Below, piece after piece: positions 49,949-58,651 of a stretch of 64,000 nt of DNA. The position numbers were made by a program, and so were the translations under genes. Numbering within the stretch: position 1 is the stretch's first letter; each line of letters starts with the position of its first letter. This DNA is from CAMDHY01 sp046156265 (GTDB lineage Bacteria > Pseudomonadota > Alphaproteobacteria > Rhizobiales > Segnochrobactraceae). The stretch is from contig NZ_JAWDIR010000003.1 in assembly GCF_046156265.1 (NCBI RefSeq), positions 1-64,000 on the forward strand, read 5' to 3'. The notes under the pieces are model-generated. The model did not search any database and was not told the origin of the DNA. It was given only the letters and a program-made list of their open reading frames with translations.

Positions 49949-52216
49949 TCAGGGCAAGGCGGCGGCGCGCTTCAGCACCGCCCCCGCATCTGCCGTGCAG
50001 TCGGTCCCGAGGTTGGCCTCGATGATCTGACGGTCCTTGCCGTCGGTCAGACCGTCGACGTTGATGTCGTAGCGACTCGGCCCCTTGCCGCGGAACGCCT
50101 TCCAGCCGGCGATGTCGAGGTCGTCGACCACCATGTCCATATTGCCGTCGCCGATCGCCGCACAGGCGTTCTGAGGCTCGGCAGAGGCGATCGTCGCCTT
50201 CATCGCGTCATAGAGCTTCTGGTAGCGGCCGAGGTTGGCGCCGGTAAGGCAGGTGGTCGGATCGTCGGGGCAGGCGCTGGCGAGGTTGTCCTTGTCGAGA
50301 CCGGTCGGGTTCTTCTTCGTCTTCCGGACGTCGTAGAACTCGGTCGCCGTCTTCAGCCCGTACTCCGCCCACGGGAACGGCTTTGGATCACCCTCCGCGA
50401 GCGGCGCCGCGCAGTCGGTGGTCTGCGTCTCGACGACCTTGAAGCTCCGGTCGCGCGTCGCATACTGCTGCATCGGGAATATCGCCTGGCCCTCCGACGG
50501 GTCGATGACCTGGCAGCACGAGGTCTTCGCCTCCTCGATCGGCGTCGTCGCGGACGGGCCGTACCAGGTGCCGTTGTTCTCGATGCAGACCGCCTCCGAC
50601 GAGAACAGCACGTCGTTGCAGGTGTTGCCCGCCAGGCACGGCCAGCTGCGCTCGGACGGCTCCGCAGAGAAGACGCCCGGCCCGATCTCGGCGAAGCTCG
50701 TCTCGCGGATCGGCTGCTGGTCCGGCCGGCGGACGTAGGGCAGCAGCGGCTTCGCGTCGAGGATCGTCGTCGCCGGTACCGCGTCCTTGACGTTGACGCC
50801 CGCGAGCGCCCCGAACAGGTGGAACAGGTCGACGATGTTGACGATGTCGTCGACGGTGCGGTTCGGCTCGACGACGAAGTCGCCGGCGACGATCAGCGGT
50901 ATGCGCACGCCGGTCTCGTAGACGTAGCCGGCGGCGAACGCGAACGAGAAGCCGTCGGCGGTGCGCACCGTCGGGCCGAAGCTGCCGTTGTCGCCGATCA
51001 CCACGACCGCGAGACCGCTGAGGTCGAGGGTCTCGATGGTCTTGCGGTTCTTCGACAGCGTGGCGCGGCCGATGCCCTCGAAGAAGCGGCCGATCTCGAT
51101 GTCGGCGGCTTCCAGCATGCCGTTGATGAGCGGGCGCGGCGAAATGCCGGCGAGGCAGTCGTAGGGATCCTGCATGCCGCCGCGGGCGAGCTGGTTCGGC
51201 GCCGGCTGCAGCGGCGTGTGGATGGCATTGTAGCTGACGGTCAGCATCTTGCGGCCCTTGGTGGCTGACCACCAGTCGACCGCGTTTTCGCTCTGCACCG
51301 TCGTCATGTAGCGGCGGATCGTCTGCTGCGCGTCGCACTGTGGTGCCGCGTAGGGGGAAAGCGCCTTGTTCAGCGTCGTTTGCGGCCAGACATAGTAGGC
51401 GTTGTCGACCGCGAACGCCGACTTCGCCGGCTTGTTCGCGCCGCAGCGCTCGCCGGGCGTGAAGATGCCGCCGGTCTGCAGGCAGGTCTCCGACGGCGTC
51501 GTCTGCTTGAGGGCGTTCTTCTCGCGGATGTACTCACACGAGATCCTGTCGTTCGCCCCGAGCGAGTAGCAGGCGCCGTTCTGGGTGGTCTGGAAGAAGC
51601 CGCAGGTCTGCGTGCCCGCGGGGTCGACGCCGCCGGCGGTGTAGTCGGTCGACGGCGGTCCGGGGGTCATGTTGCCGATGAAGGCGTCGAAGCCGCGCGT
51701 CGCGGGCGCGCAGGTGCCGGCGGGGTCGTTGACGTTGCCGAGGTGGTATTTGCCGACGAGTGCGCTGACATAGCCGGCGTCGGAGAGGATGCGCGGCAGC
51801 GTCGCCTCGAACGACGACAGGTAGGTCTGCGGCAGGTGGTTCTCGGCGATGGCGTTGGTGACGCCGGTGCGGCTCGGGTAGCGGCCGGTGAAGAACGCCG
51901 CCCGGCTCGGCGAGCACTGCGGCATCGACCAGGTGTTGGAGAACATCACCCCCTGCTGGGCGATCCGGGCGATGTTGGGCATCTTCGGCGGCGTGTTGCC
52001 GCCGTAGCCGAACAGGCCGAGCTGGTCGACCCCGACATTGTCGAGAACGATGAAGATGATGTCCTTCGTGGCGCCGCCCGGCAGGCCAACCGGCGCCGCC
52101 GCGGTGGTCGCCGAGGTCGCCGCACCGGCGGAAACGGCGGGCAGCGCGGTCGTCAGCGCCGCCACCAGGGCGGTTCCGCCGAGAATCCCGCGTGCCCATC
52201 TGCCCAGCATCGTCAT
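49949..52216 (-). CDS. Exported sulfatase with dockerin-like C-terminus, copy 2
   Basis: A 755-aa paralogue of the downstream sulfatase, colinear over the whole length. The signal peptide is GILGGTALVAALTTALPAVS. The formylglycine Cys101 (CSPSR) and late metal motif (VVVIGDNGSFGP) are kept. In the first metal motif it reads LDNVG, so the usual second Asp is Asn60. The C-terminal loops are GDGNMDMVVDDLD and DINVDGLTDGKD. Both genes are on the same strand with a 178-bp gap. The Asp-to-Asn change may alter activity or substrate. Start ATG 52216. Confidence 0.88.
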   Translation of the reverse strand: MTMLGRWARGILGGTALVAALTTALPAVSAGAATSATTAAAPVGLPGGATKDIIFIVLDNVGVDQLGLFGYGGNTPPKMPNIARIAQQGVMFSNTWSMPQCSPSRAAFFTGRYPSRTGVTNAIAENHLPQTYLSSFEATLPRILSDAGYVSALVGKYHLGNVNDPAGTCAPATRGFDAFIGNMTPGPPSTDYTAGGVDPAGTQTCGFFQTTQNGACYSLGANDRISCEYIREKNALKQTTPSETCLQTGGIFTPGERCGANKPAKSAFAVDNAYYVWPQTTLNKALSPYAAPQCDAQQTIRRYMTTVQSENAVDWWSATKGRKMLTVSYNAIHTPLQPAPNQLARGGMQDPYDCLAGISPRPLINGMLEAADIEIGRFFEGIGRATLSKNRKTIETLDLSGLAVVVIGDNGSFGPTVRTADGFSFAFAAGYVYETGVRIPLIVAGDFVVEPNRTVDDIVNIVDLFHLFGALAGVNVKDAVPATTILDAKPLLPYVRRPDQQPIRETSFAEIGPGVFSAEPSERSWPCLAGNTCNDVLFSSEAVCIENNGTWYGPSATTPIEEAKTSCCQVIDPSEGQAIFPMQQYATRDRSFKVVETQTTDCAAPLAEGDPKPFPWAEYGLKTATEFYDVRKTKKNPTGLDKDNLASACPDDPTTCLTGANLGRYQKLYDAMKATIASAEPQNACAAIGDGNMDMVVDDLDIAGWKAFRGKGPSRYDINVDGLTDGKDRQIIEANLGTDCTADAGAVLKRAAALP

Positions 52217-52362
52217 CGCCTCCCCTCCAGACCGCGGCCCGTCCGGTCGCCGTCTGTGCAGCTCTGTTACGGTGCCCCCGGGACGATCCTTCGCCGACTC
52301 GCGATCCTACGTCACCTCGCAGGCTCGTGACCCGGGAGGGCCCCGCCTGCGCCCGGCCGCCG

Positions 52363-53682
52363 TCAGACCTCGCCGTCGCCGCGATCCTCGTCGGCATGGC
52401 GGCGGCGGATGCGCCGCACCACCAGCCACAGCAGCAGCATCACCGGCACGACCGCGATCGCCGCCGCAACCGACGGCTCCGGCATCGGCAGGCCGGCGTC
52501 CTTCGCCCCCTTGGCGAGGTAGGCGACGAGGCTGACGACGTAGTAGCTGACCGCCGCGATCGACAGCCCCTCCACCGTCTGCTGCAGGCGGTACTGCATG
52601 CGGGCGCGCAGGTTCATCGAGCGCAGCAGGTTACGGTTCTGCTGCTCGATCTCGACGTCGACGCGGGTGCGCAGCAGGCTCGTCGCGCGGGCGAGTTTGG
52701 TGGCAAGCTGCGACTGGCGGTCCTCGATCGCCTGGCAGGTGCGCATCGCCGGGCCGATGCGCCGCTGCAGGAAGGCCGAGATGCTCGAATAGGCGGCGAT
52801 GCGCTCCTCGCGCACCGAGTCCAGCCGGTCCCGGACGATGCCGTAATAGGCGCGCGTCGCGCCGAACCGGTAGGCGCTGGCGGCGACGTCCGCCTCGAGC
52901 GTCGCCGCGTACTCGCTGAGCTCGTCGAGGAGGCGGCTGTCGTCCTCGAGCCCCTTGCTCTCGCGCATCGCCGCCGAGGCGTGCGCCAGCCCCTCCTCGA
53001 TGCGCCGGACCGACGGTCCGAGCCGCTGCGCCTCCGGCAGGCCGAGGAGGGCGAGCGTTCGGTAGGTCTCGATCTCGAGCAGCCGCTGCACGGTGGCGCC
53101 GGCGCGAGCCGGGGCGAGGCCGCAGTCGAACAGGCGATAGCGTGTGAAGCCGTCGGCGTCCTCGCGGAAGTCGGTGGCGGCGATGGCGTTGCCGTCGACG
53201 ACCCGGACCACGCAGAGGCTGACGGGATCGAAGTCGGCGAGCGCCACCTCGAGGTCCGCCGGCTCGGGCAACAGGTCGAGACGCGTCGCCACCATCAGCG
53301 GGCCGGGCTGTCGGAAGCCGGGGCCGAACGGATGCGGCGGCAGTGTCCGCGCGCTCCAGCGCACGTCGAAGGTCCAGGTCGAGAACTCCGAGTGCTGCTC
53401 CCAGCGCAGCGTGCCGCCGAGGATCGGGATGGCGACGTGGCGGGCGTCCGGCCCCGGTCCCGGCAGTCCGAGGCGCGTCGACATCTCCGACAGCAGCGCC
53501 CTATCGGCGGTGATCCCGGCGGCGTCGGTGAGGAAGGCGAGATGCAGCACCGTGCGCGGCGGCTCGATCAGCTGGAACGGCCGCGCGTGCACCTCGCCGA
53601 GCACCGCCGCGCGCAACGGATGCACCTGAAACCGCGGCGCCTCGCCCTGAGCCGGCCCGTCCATCCGATCCCCCGCCGCCAT
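52363..53682 (-). CDS. DUF3422 family membrane protein
   Basis: A 439-aa protein of the DUF3422 family, common in alpha- and betaproteobacteria. The N-terminal half has HPLRAAVLGEVHARPFQLIE and VLHLAFLTD. A long helical middle (LLDELSEYAATLEADVAASA, YYGIVRDRLDSVREERIAAY) leads to two C-terminal transmembrane helices (SIAAVSYYVVSLVAYLAKGA; AIAVVPVMLLLWLVVRRIRR). The design suggests a membrane-anchored cytoplasmic coiled-coil protein, possibly related to CorA-like folds. ATG 53682 is chosen; ATG 53721 and 53664 are alternatives. Function unknown. Confidence 0.82.
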   Translation of the reverse strand: MAAGDRMDGPAQGEAPRFQVHPLRAAVLGEVHARPFQLIEPPRTVLHLAFLTDAAGITADRALLSEMSTRLGLPGPGPDARHVAIPILGGTLRWEQHSEFSTWTFDVRWSARTLPPHPFGPGFRQPGPLMVATRLDLLPEPADLEVALADFDPVSLCVVRVVDGNAIAATDFREDADGFTRYRLFDCGLAPARAGATVQRLLEIETYRTLALLGLPEAQRLGPSVRRIEEGLAHASAAMRESKGLEDDSRLLDELSEYAATLEADVAASAYRFGATRAYYGIVRDRLDSVREERIAAYSSISAFLQRRIGPAMRTCQAIEDRQSQLATKLARATSLLRTRVDVEIEQQNRNLLRSMNLRARMQYRLQQTVEGLSIAAVSYYVVSLVAYLAKGAKDAGLPMPEPSVAAAIAVVPVMLLLWLVVRRIRRRHADEDRGDGEV

Positions 53683-53898
53683 CGCCGATCCCAGTACGCC
53701 CGCTGTCCCCGCGCGGACCATAGCCGAGACGCGGCGGCGGCGGGAGCGGTGGCAGTGAAGACGGAGCGGATCCCGGCGCCGCCGGGGCCGGAGACCAACC
53801 CGAAGTCGTGCCCGAGCCATCTCCACCGCGTTTGCGAGCTGCGCTATGGTTCCGGTCGCCTTCGAACGATCCCGAAGGCTTTGATTCCGAGGGGAACA

Positions 53899-54771
53899 AT
53901 GGCGTCCTACAGCGCACAGTATTACTACACCCTGACCATCGCCGATGGCGTCGCCACGATCGCAGGCGGTCCCTTCTCGATGGGGGACCCCTACGTGCTC
54001 GTCTCCCAGGAGGAGCCGGGACCCGGCGAATTCTCGCCCGGTGACCTGATCGACGCGAGCGGAAGCGCGGAGACCTATACCGGATACACGTCCGAAGGAC
54101 CGGTGACCGACGATCAGTTCCTGTACACTGACAATGGTAGCCTGACCGCCGGTCAGGAGCTCGCCTACACGGACGCGGCCTTCACCGTCTGCTTCCTGGC
54201 CGGCACGATGATCGCGACGCCCGCCGGCGAGACGCCCGTCGAGAGCCTCGCCATCGGCGACCTCGTGCTGACGGCCGACGGCCGCGCCGCGCCGGTGCGC
54301 TGGGTCGGCGTGCAGACGGTGGTCACCCCCTTCGCCGACCGGCTGCTCTCGTACCCGATCCGCATCACGGCCGGCGCTCTCGGCGAGGGCCTGCCGGTGC
54401 GCGACCTGCTGGTCTCGCCCGACCACGCCCTCTTCCTCGACGGCGTGCTCGTCCAGGCCAGCGCCCTCGTCAACGGCACCACCATCGTCCGCGAGACGGC
54501 CATGCCCGACCGCTTCACCTGGTTCCACGTCGAGCTCGACGACCACGCCCTCATCCTCGCCGAGGGCGTGCCGGCCGAGACCTTCCTCGACACCGTGACG
54601 CGCCGCCGCTTCGACAATTTCGCCGACTACGTGGCTCTCTATGGCGACGCGGATCCGCGGCTGGCGGAGATCGCCGTGCCGCGCGTCAAGTCCGCGCGCC
54701 AGTTGCCGCGGGCGCTGCGCGAGCGGCTCGCTCTCGCGGCCGGCGGCGCGGTGGCGAAGGCCGCCGCCTAA
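53899..54771 (+). CDS. Hint-domain protein 1
   Basis: A 290-aa protein. The N-terminal 93 residues (YYYTLTIADGVATIAGGPFS, FSPGDLIDASGSAETYTGYT) are acidic and beta-rich, without signal peptide. The Hint_2 domain starts with Cys98 in TVCFLAGTMIATPAGETPVE. It continues through LVLTADGRAAPVRWVG, LLVSPDHALFLDGVLVQASA and WFHVELDDHALILAEG. Hint domains share the intein/hedgehog autoprocessing fold. Residues SPDHALF carry the TxxH-like block. ATG 53899 has GAGGGG upstream. It is first of three tandem genes with nearly identical Hint modules. Confidence 0.85.
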   Translation: MASYSAQYYYTLTIADGVATIAGGPFSMGDPYVLVSQEEPGPGEFSPGDLIDASGSAETYTGYTSEGPVTDDQFLYTDNGSLTAGQELAYTDAAFTVCFLAGTMIATPAGETPVESLAIGDLVLTADGRAAPVRWVGVQTVVTPFADRLLSYPIRITAGALGEGLPVRDLLVSPDHALFLDGVLVQASALVNGTTIVRETAMPDRFTWFHVELDDHALILAEGVPAETFLDTVTRRRFDNFADYVALYGDADPRLAEIAVPRVKSARQLPRALRERLALAAGGAVAKAAA

Positions 54772-54843
54772 CGGCAGGAGCGGCGCCGGCTGGGGGGCCG
54801 GCGCCGACGCCCCATTCGGGCGCGGGAGGAGGGGGGTGGAGGA

Positions 54844-55992
54844 ATGACGACCTACAGCGGCCTGACGGCGCTCGAGGGCACGCTCGACCCGGCGACCGAT
54901 ACCTTCACCACCGACGAAGCCCTCAACATGCCGACGCACGCCACCGGGGACTTCGCCCCCGGCGGCACCGTCACCGTACCAGAATACGACCCCGGTGACT
55001 TCACCTATGTCGGCTACGGCCCGGACGGCTGGATCGGCACCAGCACCACCTGGGGCACCGTCTACTTCACCAAGACCGCCTTCGCCGATGCCCCGTCGAG
55101 CTTCACCTACGAGACCGGCGCGTTTCCCTATTATGCGGCCAACGTCACCGCCACCGGCACGATCGACCCCGACACCCAGACCTTCACGGTCGATGAAGTG
55201 GACAACATGCCGACCGAGGTGATGGGCGACTTTGCCCCGGGCGGCGTCCTCGACGTCCCCGAGTACGTTCCCGGCGAGTTCGACTATGTCGGCTACGGCC
55301 CGAACGGCTGGATCGGCTACAGCGACACCTGGGGCTACGTCTACTTCACCACGGACGCCCTCGAGGATGTGCCGGCCACCTTCACTTACGAGACCGGCGC
55401 CTTCGTCGTCTGCTTCCTAGCCGGCACCATGATCGCGACGCCTTCGGGCGAGGTGGCCGTCGAGGACCTCGCAATAGGCGACCATGTGCTCACCGCCGAC
55501 GGGCGCATCGCGCCGGTGCGCTGGATCGGCTTGCAGACGGTGGTCGCCCTCTTCGCCGATCGGCTCCGCAGCTTTCCAGTCCGCATCACGGCCGGCGCGC
55601 TCGGCGAGGGCCTGCCGGTGCGCGACCTCTTTGTTTCGCCCGACCACGCCCTTTTCCTCGAAGGCGTCCTCGTCCAGGCCGCCGCCCTCGTCAACGGCAC
55701 GACCATCGTCCGGGAAGCCGCGATGCCGGAGCGGTTCACCTGGTTCCACATCGAGCTCGACGACCACGCCCTCATCCTCGCCGAGGGCGTGCCGTCGGAG
55801 ACCTTCCTCGACACCGTGACGCGGCGCCGCTTTGACAACTTCGCCGAGTACCAGGCGCTCTACGGTGACACCGGCGCCGTCATCGCCGAGCTTCCCGTGC
55901 CGCGCATCAAATCCGCCCGCCAGTTGCCGATGGCGCTGCGCGAGCGGCTCGCGGCGCGAGCATCTCAGTTGGTGGCAGTAGCTATCGCATAG
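54844..55992 (+). CDS. Hint-domain protein 2 with duplicated N-terminal module
   Basis: A 382-aa protein. Residues about 11-95 and 103-187 are two copies of one module (ATDTFTTDEALNMPTHATGD / DTQTFTVDEVDNMPTEVMGD; YVGYGPDGWIGTSTTWGTVY / YVGYGPNGWIGYSDTWGYVY). The Hint domain begins at Cys190 in VVCFLAGTMIATPSGEVAVE and is close to that of the two neighbours. The module is aromatic and Gly-rich and looks extracellular. It lies 72 bp after Hint 1. No signal peptide, so secretion, if any, is by another route. Confidence 0.85.
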   Translation: MTTYSGLTALEGTLDPATDTFTTDEALNMPTHATGDFAPGGTVTVPEYDPGDFTYVGYGPDGWIGTSTTWGTVYFTKTAFADAPSSFTYETGAFPYYAANVTATGTIDPDTQTFTVDEVDNMPTEVMGDFAPGGVLDVPEYVPGEFDYVGYGPNGWIGYSDTWGYVYFTTDALEDVPATFTYETGAFVVCFLAGTMIATPSGEVAVEDLAIGDHVLTADGRIAPVRWIGLQTVVALFADRLRSFPVRITAGALGEGLPVRDLFVSPDHALFLEGVLVQAAALVNGTTIVREAAMPERFTWFHIELDDHALILAEGVPSETFLDTVTRRRFDNFAEYQALYGDTGAVIAELPVPRIKSARQLPMALRERLAARASQLVAVAIA

Positions 55993-56029
55993 CGCCGGCA
56001 GATCTGGTTCATTCTTTGGGGGAAAGCCG

Positions 56030-56941
56030 ATGGCAGACTTTACTCTCTCGCAGTCCGTATTGTATTCCGGCGGAGACAAACTTGCGGGCGAGACCTATGA
56101 TCCACCGACATTTATCACCAATACGTTCGATGATAACCAGTTTCTCTTCAGCGATGAAATTCTCATAGACGTCGATGGAAGCTTGGTCATCGTTGGAACT
56201 TTTGCTGGCACGACGAGCGTCTCTGGGTCCTTGTTCGTCGTGATCGATGCTGGGGATGGGGACTATATTCTGTTCGGCCCTTCGACCCCCGATTATGCGG
56301 ATTTTCCTGACGAATTCGCCGATCTGGTGATTGACGGGAGCCCCTTCACCGTCTGCTTCCTTGCCGGGACGATGATCGCGACGCCCACCGGCGAGACGCC
56401 CGTCGAGAGCCTCGCCATCGGCGACCTCGTGCTGACGGCCGACGGCCGCGCCGCGCCGGTGCGCTGGGTCGGCGTGCAGACGGTCGTGAGTGTCTTCGCC
56501 GACCGGCTGCGCAGCTTCCCCATCCGCATCACCGCCGGCGCCCTCGGCGAGGGCCTGCCCGTCCGCGACCTCTTCGTTTCGCCTGACCACGCCCTCTTCC
56601 TCGACGGTGCCCTCGTCCAGGCCGGCGCTCTCGTCAACGGCACGACGATCGCCCGCGAGAAGGCGATGCCGGAGCGCTTCACCTGGTTCCACGTCGAGCT
56701 CGAGGATCACGCCCTCATCCTCGCCGAGGGCGTCCCGGCGGAGACCTTCCTCGACACCGTCACCCGCCGCCGCTTCGACAACTGGGCCGAGTATGAAGCC
56801 CGCTACGGCGACACCGGCCCGGTGCTCGCCGAACTCCCCGCCCCCCGCATCAAGTCCGCCCGCCAGCTGCCGCAGGCGCTCGCGCGGCGGCTCGCGGCGC
56901 GGGCGGCGGCAACGCGTGACGACTTCGCCACGGTCGCGTGA
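56030..56941 (+). CDS. Hint-domain protein 3 with a foreign-looking N-terminus
   Basis: A 303-aa protein. The first 105 residues (SQSVLYSGGDKLAGETYDPP, GSLVIVGTFAGTTSVSGSLF) are unrelated to those of Hint 1 and 2 and are encoded by clearly A+T-richer DNA (56030-56340). From Cys109 (TVCFLAGTMIATPTGETPVE) the protein and its DNA become almost identical to Hint 1. It lies 37 bp after Hint 2. It looks like a chimera made by fusing a new N-terminus to the conserved Hint module. Confidence 0.85.
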   Translation: MADFTLSQSVLYSGGDKLAGETYDPPTFITNTFDDNQFLFSDEILIDVDGSLVIVGTFAGTTSVSGSLFVVIDAGDGDYILFGPSTPDYADFPDEFADLVIDGSPFTVCFLAGTMIATPTGETPVESLAIGDLVLTADGRAAPVRWVGVQTVVSVFADRLRSFPIRITAGALGEGLPVRDLFVSPDHALFLDGALVQAGALVNGTTIAREKAMPERFTWFHVELEDHALILAEGVPAETFLDTVTRRRFDNWAEYEARYGDTGPVLAELPAPRIKSARQLPQALARRLAARAAATRDDFATVA

Positions 56942-56987
56942 TCCGCACGGCAGTGTGGGGGTGGCTCACGCTGACGTGCCGCTCGCG

Positions 56988-57160
56988 GCCCCCCCTCCCT
57001 GCCCTCCCCCGCGAGGGGGGAGGGTTTGCGCCGAGATATGGGAAGCGACAGCTCCATCCTGAACGCCGAACGCCTCTCCCGTCAGGAGCGCAAAACGGCT
57101 GGCTGAAACCCTCCCCCCTCGCGGGGGAGAGCCTGCCCCGGACCTAATCCGGGGGTAGGA
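56988..57160. repeat. Palindromic intergenic repeat (copy 2)
   Basis: Same family as the repeat at 43.26 kb: C-rich arm ending CCCTCCCCCGCGAGGGG, GCGCCGAGA, CCATCCTGAA, TCTCCCGTCAGGA, and the closing arm AAACCCTCCCCCCTCGCGGG. This copy has extra sequence after the closing arm (a short hairpin near CCGGACCTAATCCGG). It fills the gap between Hint 3 and lutA. Nothing coding is seen in 56942-57289. Confidence 0.85.
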
Positions 57161-57289
57161 GGGCGCGCCGCGATCTCGGCGAAGGCCGTCGCGCACGAAA
57201 CACGCCACACCCGTCGCATCGCCACGCTGCTGCGCTATCTGCTACCGTCGCCCCACCGGCGAGACCGGTCGCAGTCGCAGGAGTTCATC

Positions 57290-58102
57290 GTGCCCGCAGC
57301 CGGACGTCCGGCCCCCGCCACCACCGGCCCCAGCGCGTCCACGCCAGGACCCCGCGTCGGCCTGTTCGTCACCTGTCTCGTCGACCTGTTCCGCCCGACC
57401 ATCGGCTTCGCCGCGGTGAAGCTGATGGAGGACGCCGGCTGCACCGTCGCAGTCCCGCGGGCGCAGACGTGCTGCGGCCAGCCGGCCTACAACTCCGGCG
57501 ACCGTGCGGACGCCCGCGCCATCGCCGAGCAGGTGATCCGCGCTTTCGAGGGCTTCGACTATGTCGTCGCCCCGTCCGGCTCCTGCGCCGGCATGATCTC
57601 CCACCACTATCCGAGCCTGTTCGAGGGCGACCCCGCCTGGCACGGCCGCGCCGAGGCGCTCGCCGGGAAGACCCACGAGCTGACGAGCTTCCTCGTCGAC
57701 GTGCTGAAGGTGACGGCGGTCGACGCCCGCTTCGACGGCTCGGTCACTTATCACGACAGCTGCTCTGGCTTGCGCGAGCTCGGCGTGCAGGCGCAGCCGC
57801 GCCGGCTGCTCGACAGCGTCGCCGGCCTCGCCCTCACCGAACTGCGCGACGCCGACGTCTGCTGCGGCTTCGGCGGCACCTTCTGCGTCAAGTATCCGGA
57901 CGTCTCCGCCGCCATCGTCGGCCGCAAGGCGCAAGCGATCCGCGAGAGCGGCGCCGGCACCCTGCTCGCCGGCGATCTCGGCTGTCTCCTCAACATGGCC
58001 GGCAAGCTCGCGCGCGACGGGACGTCGATCGAGGTCCGCCACGTCGCCGAGGTGCTCGCCGGCATGGCTGATGGCCCGGCGATCGGCGCCCCGCGCCGCT
58101 AG
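57290..58102 (+). CDS. lutA: Lactate utilization Fe-S protein LutA/LldE
   Basis: A 270-aa protein with two CCG-type cysteine-rich domains: AVPRAQTCCGQPAYNSGD with the early GLFVTCLVDLFRPTIGF, and VTYHDSCSGLRELG with ADVCCGFGGTFCVKYP. These bind Fe-S clusters in the LutABC (LldEFG) L-lactate oxidation complex. The start is GTG 57290 with CAGGAG 6 bp upstream. LutB and LutC follow on the same strand after one inserted gene. Confidence 0.93.
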   Translation: MPAAGRPAPATTGPSASTPGPRVGLFVTCLVDLFRPTIGFAAVKLMEDAGCTVAVPRAQTCCGQPAYNSGDRADARAIAEQVIRAFEGFDYVVAPSGSCAGMISHHYPSLFEGDPAWHGRAEALAGKTHELTSFLVDVLKVTAVDARFDGSVTYHDSCSGLRELGVQAQPRRLLDSVAGLALTELRDADVCCGFGGTFCVKYPDVSAAIVGRKAQAIRESGAGTLLAGDLGCLLNMAGKLARDGTSIEVRHVAEVLAGMADGPAIGAPRR

Positions 58103-58118
58103 CCGGACCGCGCACCCC

Positions 58119-58625
58119 ATGCCCGCCCCCGCCCGCCTCATCGCCACGCTGTTCGCCATGAACGAGCGGACCTGGGAGCGACACGCGAGCCCGTGGAGCG
58201 TGTGGACGCGCATGGCGACCCTGCCGGTCCTGCTTTCGGCGATCTGGAGCCACTCCACCCTCGGCTGGTGGGCGCTCGTGCCGGTGGCGATCGTCGTCGC
58301 CTGGCTGTGGCTCAACCCGCGCCTGTTCCCGCCGCCAGCCTCGACGCGGAGCTGGGCGTCGCGCACCGTCCTCGGCGAGCGGCTCTGGCTCGACCGCGCC
58401 CGGCCGATCGACCCTGAGCACCGCACCGCCGCGACGGTCGCCGCCGGCGCCTCCTCGATCGGCTTCGTGGCGGCGATCTATGGTGCGGCCGTCAATGACT
58501 GGGGCTGGACGGTCGCCGGTGCGGCAGTGTGCTATCTCGGCAAGCTGTGGTTCATCGACCGCATGGTCTGGGTTTTCGAGGACGAGCGCCGGCGCGATCC
58601 CGCCGTCGCCGCCTGGCTGCGCTGA
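58119..58625 (+). CDS. DUF6653 family membrane protein inside the lut cluster
   Basis: A 168-aa protein with two or three hydrophobic segments (LVPVAIVVAWLWLNPRLF, GASSIGFVAAIYGAA, GWTVAGAAVCYLGKLWFI). The N-terminus LIATLFAMNERTWERHASPW, then SVWTR, and the C-terminus DRMVWVFEDERRRDPAVAAW fit the small DUF6653 family. It starts at ATG 58119, 16 bp after lutA, and ends 26 bp before lutB, so it is very likely cotranscribed. Its role is unknown; a link to lactate uptake is only inference from position. Confidence 0.75.
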   Translation: MPAPARLIATLFAMNERTWERHASPWSVWTRMATLPVLLSAIWSHSTLGWWALVPVAIVVAWLWLNPRLFPPPASTRSWASRTVLGERLWLDRARPIDPEHRTAATVAAGASSIGFVAAIYGAAVNDWGWTVAGAAVCYLGKLWFIDRMVWVFEDERRRDPAVAAWLR

Positions 58626-58651
58626 CGGCGGCAAGGAGACGGGCGAGGCCC

